DNA from: an uncultured bacterium
GTDB taxonomy: Bacteria; Patescibacteriota; Minisyncoccia; Phycocordibacterales; UBA1006
Direction: 5' to 3'
Length of the DNA stretch: 8,881 bases
Assembly: GCA_903873095.1 (NCBI GenBank)
Contig: CAIQMU010000065.1
Span: 1-8,881, forward strand
The translations under genes and the position numbers were made by a program. Below, piece after piece: positions 5,506-8,881 of this stretch; the stretch's first letter is position 1; each line of letters begins with the position of its first letter. The notes below the pieces were generated by a model. It searched no databases. It saw only the letters and a program-made list of their open reading frames with translations, and was not told the origin of the DNA.

Positions 5506-8500
5506 TACTTGTTCATATCAGACTCAATCATCGCTCGTGTTTTTGGTCCAAGTATTCCATCAGGATTCAATCCTTTTGATTTTTGATAGTTAATCAAAGC
5601 CTTTTTAGTTGCAGGACCAAATGTTTTTGTTTCCTTACCTTTTGAACCAGGACCATTTGGAACAATCACAAATCCATGAGTGTTCAAGAACTGCTGGAGA
5701 ACCTTAACATCATCACCCTTAACCCCTGTTTTTTGAGATCGCGGGAAATGATAAGTTGTTCCATTGTTTTGAATAACAAATGTATTACTACTAGTTATTC
5801 CTTTTGATTGAGTACTTGATGTAGATGGCACCCATCCCACACTACTTCCACCACTTACACTTCCACTTGATGGTGGAATTATTGTGTAAGCAAAGCTTGC
5901 AGTTGATGACGTACTGTTTGATGATTTACAAGCACGTACATAAAGTGTTTCAGATGATGCAATTGAAATTGCTCCTGAATATATTGTTCCACTTGAACAA
6001 TCTGCGGGTGCGACTGATGTTGAATATCGAATCGAGTCACTGCCTACTGATGATAGTATTACTGACTGAGCCCCTGAATATGTTCCTGTTGATGGAGATG
6101 CAACAGGTGTCTCAGGTGCAGTCTCATCAAGAAGTGCATGTGACTCAACTGATCCAACATCACAGTGTGCTCCATACGGACGACTTGCACCTGTTTGGTC
6201 TGTTGTTTCACATGTTGCGTCATTTCCAGCATCGAGTGCAGGAGATGAATTTGCAAGATCAACCGTCGCTGTCTGACCTCCATTATCAGCAAGTCCAGCA
6301 GATGCAAAAATAGAAAGAGGGTTTACATTATTTTGATTGTTCACACCCGCATCAAAACATCCACTTCCATCATCAATATTATTTGTCGAGTTCACTTGAT
6401 CAATTCCACCATTATAATCAATACATGATCCAAGTGGTGATCCTGCAAAAATAGAGTTTGTGATGACTGTTGGTGAACCATACACCGTAAAGGCATTTCC
6501 TCCATCAGTACTTGAAACGTTTTGATCGAATGTTACGTTATTGATGACTGCATTTGAACCACCATCGTGATAGTAACCTCCTGATTCATCCCATGGCGCG
6601 TCATTTCGATAAAACGTTGAGTTTTTAATTGTTGTTGTGTAACCATCTGATTGATGATCATACAAAGATGCGCCGTACCCAACAGAACTATTGTGATCAA
6701 ATGTTGTTCCGGTAATCGTCAGGTTACCACTGTCTGTGTTGATACCACCAACCTGGTTCGTCGAACTGTTTCCTGTAAACGTCGAGTTCGTAACCGTCAG
6801 ATCGCCCGCATATTGATACCAAGCACCAACCGGGTCGTCATACGCCATGTTGTTGGTGAAGGTTGAACCACTGACTGTTGCAGCCGCTGTAGATTCTCCT
6901 TGTAGAACGGCACCACTGCCACCATAGATAGCTTGGTTACCGACGAAAGAAGAGTTTGTAACTGATAGTGCACCTGATGCCTCATAATCGATGGCTCCCG
7001 CATTTGTATCCATAGCCACATTGTTATTAAACGAAGCCCCGGTCATTGTGAGGTCGCCGTTTTGCACATAGATCGCACCACCTGTTCCACTCCACGTAGT
7101 GTTATTATTGAACGTTGTTCCTGTGAGAGTCAAGCTATGCGCATCGTCATAAATCGCACCTCCAGCATTATCGTAGAGAGCAGAATTACCAGTAAATGAT
7201 GTCGTTCCTGTCATAGCAAGATCAGTTCCTTCTGAAAAGATTGCGATTGCTCCACCAACATCATCACCTGCGACGTTGTCGGTAAATGTTGAGTTGTTGA
7301 TCGTCACACTTGAATCAAGAAGGCCTCCAAGATACAGTGCGCCTCCGGCGTCCCAGTTCGAGAAGTTGCCTTGGAATGTTGCGGACATTGAGTCGATATA
7401 CGCTCCCGAGAGGTTGATAGCTCCTCCGTTGTCGTAGGCAAAGTTTCCGAGGAATGAAGTATCTCCAGAAACATCCAAGTGAACTCCGGATGAAAGACCG
7501 TTTGAAATCGCACCACCATCTTGTGCCCAGTTACCCGCAAAAGTCGAATTGCTAACGGTAATAATTGGTTCAGCAGAGTAGGTCATGTTGGTATAAATCG
7601 CGCCTCCCTCGTCCGCACCGTAGTTTCCATCAAGCGTGCTTCCCGAAACTGATACTGACTCGCTGCTTGCATAGATCGCACCCCCTTTGCCGTTCGCAAA
7701 GTTGTCTACCAACGTTCCATTCGTAATCGTATTCGTGTTGAGACCTGATGAATTACCACAGGTATAGATCGCACCACCCGCTTCGCCCGAATAGTTTCCT
7801 TCGAATGTTGTGTAGTCAAATGTTTGATTTCGATTTTCAACACCGCAATCAGAATAAATCGCACCACCTTCACCACTTGCTGCATTGTTACGGAAGGTTA
7901 CATGAGACGTATTTACCGGACCAAGGTTATAGATAGCACCTGCATCTCCTGTAAGATTCTGACCATTTGCAATCGTCAGATGATCAAGCTCCAAAGAACC
8001 AGCTGACGTGACATCAAATAAATTCGTTGAGCTGTTTCCTGAAATAGTAAGTAATTTTTCACCAGGACCCGAAATAGTGATCGGATGATCGACAGTAATA
8101 AATCCACCAAGTGTAAGTGTCCCAACGAGACCACTACTGAACCCAATCGTCTGCCCACTTGTTGAAAGTGCAACAGCTTGTCGTAATGAACAATTGGTAC
8201 CACTTGAACATGTACCACCATCCGGATCATCAAGTCGTGTCACGATGATGTTAGGTGTATTAAATACTTGTGAACTTGAAATTGCTGGTACGGTACTTGC
8301 ATTATATTCATATGCACCAATATCGCATGTACCAACACGAGTTCCGCCAAGCTCATCAGTTGATGTACAACTATCGCCATTATCGACCGCTCGTGAATCA
8401 GCTGCGATTCCCACAATGGATAAATAAGGACTACCATTGAGAGTTGGTCCCGATGGAGGAACTTTGGGTCCCTCTGGATCAAGTTTCGGGTTAACACTCT

Positions 8501-8881
8501 CCTGATCTGTTCCATCAGTGAAACCACATGTTCCATCAGATGAGATGTTGTGACCATTTGTCGTCAGATCAGTATTACAGTTACTACTTGTACCTCCTGC
8601 AAAAATAGAATTCTTTGTCGTAACTGTCCCCTCGCCAGTGTACACATTTCCACCATTTGTAGTTGCGGTGTTGTTTGAAAGCGTTAGATTTGTGAGTGTC
8701 ACCATACCTCCATCAGTATAAATACCTCCACCATATTGCGATGCATTTTCTGCAAATGTTGAATTTGTTACTGACACCGTGAGTGGACCTCCTTCAATAT
8801 AAAGCCCTCCTCCGGATCCACCATAGGCAGTGTTACCAATAAATCCTGATGTATCAATTGATGTATTTTCACCTATCCAAA
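5505..8881 (-). CDS. Giant Pmp-like right-handed beta-helix surface protein with C-terminal peptidoglycan-binding domain (N-terminus missing)
   Basis: The frame stays open past the right edge, so the GTG at 8777 is internal and at least 1124 residues are visible without the true start or signal peptide. In order: the end of a first beta-helix (8881 to about 8590), a choice-of-anchor-Q segment ending CDIGAYEY (about 8590-8290), a CSLREA-like motif reading CSLRQA (about 8175-8192), and a second long beta-helix (about 8060-6400) of some 17 rungs of the FxxNxAxxxGGAIY type seen in chlamydial polymorphic membrane proteins. Then come a second anchor-Q segment ending CDVGSVES (about 6340-6140), a chitobiase-like beta domain (about 6110-5885), a Ser-rich linker and a peptidoglycan_binding_1 domain (about 5740-5510). 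It is likely a wall-attached adhesin or surface-layer component. A terminator follows. Confidence 0.92.
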   Translation of the reverse strand, partial: WIGENTSIDTSGFIGNTAYGGSGGGLYIEGGPLTVSVTNSTFAENASQYGGGIYTDGGMVTLTNLTLSNNTATTNGGNVYTGEGTVTTKNSIFAGGTSSNCNTDLTTNGHNISSDGTCGFTDGTDQESVNPKLDPEGPKVPPSGPTLNGSPYLSIVGIAADSRAVDNGDSCTSTDELGGTRVGTCDIGAYEYNASTVPAISSSQVFNTPNIIVTRLDDPDGGTCSSGTNCSLRQAVALSTSGQTIGFSSGLVGTLTLGGFITVDHPITISGPGEKLLTISGNSSTNLFDVTSAGSLELDHLTIANGQNLTGDAGAIYNLGPVNTSHVTFRNNAASGEGGAIYSDCGVENRNQTFDYTTFEGNYSGEAGGAIYTCGNSSGLNTNTITNGTLVDNFANGKGGAIYASSESVSVSGSTLDGNYGADEGGAIYTNMTYSAEPIITVSNSTFAGNWAQDGGAISNGLSSGVHLDVSGDTSFLGNFAYDNGGAINLSGAYIDSMSATFQGNFSNWDAGGALYLGGLLDSSVTINNSTFTDNVAGDDVGGAIAIFSEGTDLAMTGTTSFTGNSALYDNAGGAIYDDAHSLTLTGTTFNNNTTWSGTGGAIYVQNGDLTMTGASFNNNVAMDTNAGAIDYEASGALSVTNSSFVGNQAIYGGSGAVLQGESTAAATVSGSTFTNNMAYDDPVGAWYQYAGDLTVTNSTFTGNSSTNQVGGINTDSGNLTITGTTFDHNSSVGYGASLYDHQSDGYTTTIKNSTFYRNDAPWDESGGYYHDGGSNAVINNVTFDQNVSSTDGGNAFTVYGSPTVITNSIFAGSPLGSCIDYNGGIDQVNSTNNIDDGSGCFDAGVNNQNNVNPLSIFASAGLADNGGQTATVDLANSSPALDAGNDATCETTDQTGASRPYGAHCDVGSVESHALLDETAPETPVASPSTGTYSGAQSVILSSVGSDSIRYSTSVAPADCSSGTIYSGAISIASSETLYVRACKSSNSTSSTASFAYTIIPPSSGSVSGGSSVGWVPSTSSTQSKGITSSNTFVIQNNGTTYHFPRSQKTGVKGDDVKVLQQFLNTHGFVIVPNGPGSKGKETKTFGPATKKALINYQKSKGLNPDGILGPKTRAMIESDMNK
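6480..7905 (-). repeat. Array of about 17 Pmp-like beta-helix rungs
   Basis: Rungs such as FRNNAASGEGGAIY, FEGNYSGEAGGAIY, FTDNVAGDDVGGAI and FNNNTTWSGTGGAIY recur about every 25-30 residues. At DNA level a related word meaning GGTGGTGCGATYTAT on the minus strand recurs near 7070, 7155, 7507, 7590, 7675, 7765 and 7857. The later rungs (closer to 6500) are degenerate, for example GASLY and GGYYHD in place of GGAIY. Confidence 0.85.

Noticed and set aside
5825..6313. Plus-strand open frame of 162 codons
   Set aside because: The product is His/Leu/Gln-rich without any domain and lies antisense to the chitobiase-like and anchor-Q regions of the well-supported beta-helix gene.
8775..8777. GTG as the start of the beta-helix protein
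   Set aside because: The same frame continues upstream to the window edge with another rung-like sequence (FIGNTAYGGSGGGLY), and there is no Shine-Dalgarno or signal peptide at the GTG, so it is internal.

Overview
The window looks like chromosomal sequence from a low-to-moderate GC bacterium, most likely a member of the Candidate Phyla Radiation (Patescibacteria, Parcubacteria-like). This is inferred from gene content, not from a marker gene. The clues are large exported proteins ending in a chitobiase-like module plus a peptidoglycan-binding_1 domain, a CSLREA-type beta-helix protein, an exported DUF5666-like protein, tight spacing and TAA at every visible stop. In-frame TGA is not read through, so the UGA-glycine code of some CPR lineages does not apply. 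No rRNA, tRNA, CRISPR or insertion sequence was seen.

Layout. Positions 1-112 (minus) hold the start of a membrane protein that leaves the window; it has a classical sigma70 promoter and a Shine-Dalgarno. Divergent from it, 221-1136 (plus) encodes an ECF sigma factor overlapping a single-pass membrane protein that is a candidate anti-sigma factor. Next is a secreted, helix-rich protein of unknown function (1245-1970). An imperfect-hairpin terminator then separates this rightward group from a leftward surface-protein group: an unfinished giant Pmp-like beta-helix protein (5505-8881), a small exported DUF5666-like protein (4960-5436) and a subtilisin-like S8 protease (2036-4939).

The most interesting observation is a two-part DNA motif, TGTCACAC-N12-TTCGTTAT. 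It occurs with identical spacing upstream of the ECF gene (181-208) and upstream of the secreted helical protein (1146-1173). This fits an autoregulated ECF circuit whose effector is the helical exported protein, an envelope-sensing arrangement reminiscent in logic of RpoE or Cpx systems but with unfamiliar components. The effector leader also carries a perfect 15-bp palindrome.

Several genes (221, 4939, 5436) have promoter -10 elements only 6-12 bases before ATG and no Shine-Dalgarno, which suggests leaderless mRNAs. The S8 protease and the beta-helix protein share the same C-terminal architecture, implying a common mode of attachment to the cell wall. No gap exceeds 300 bases; the longest non-coding stretches are 113-220 and 1137-1244, and both are described below.
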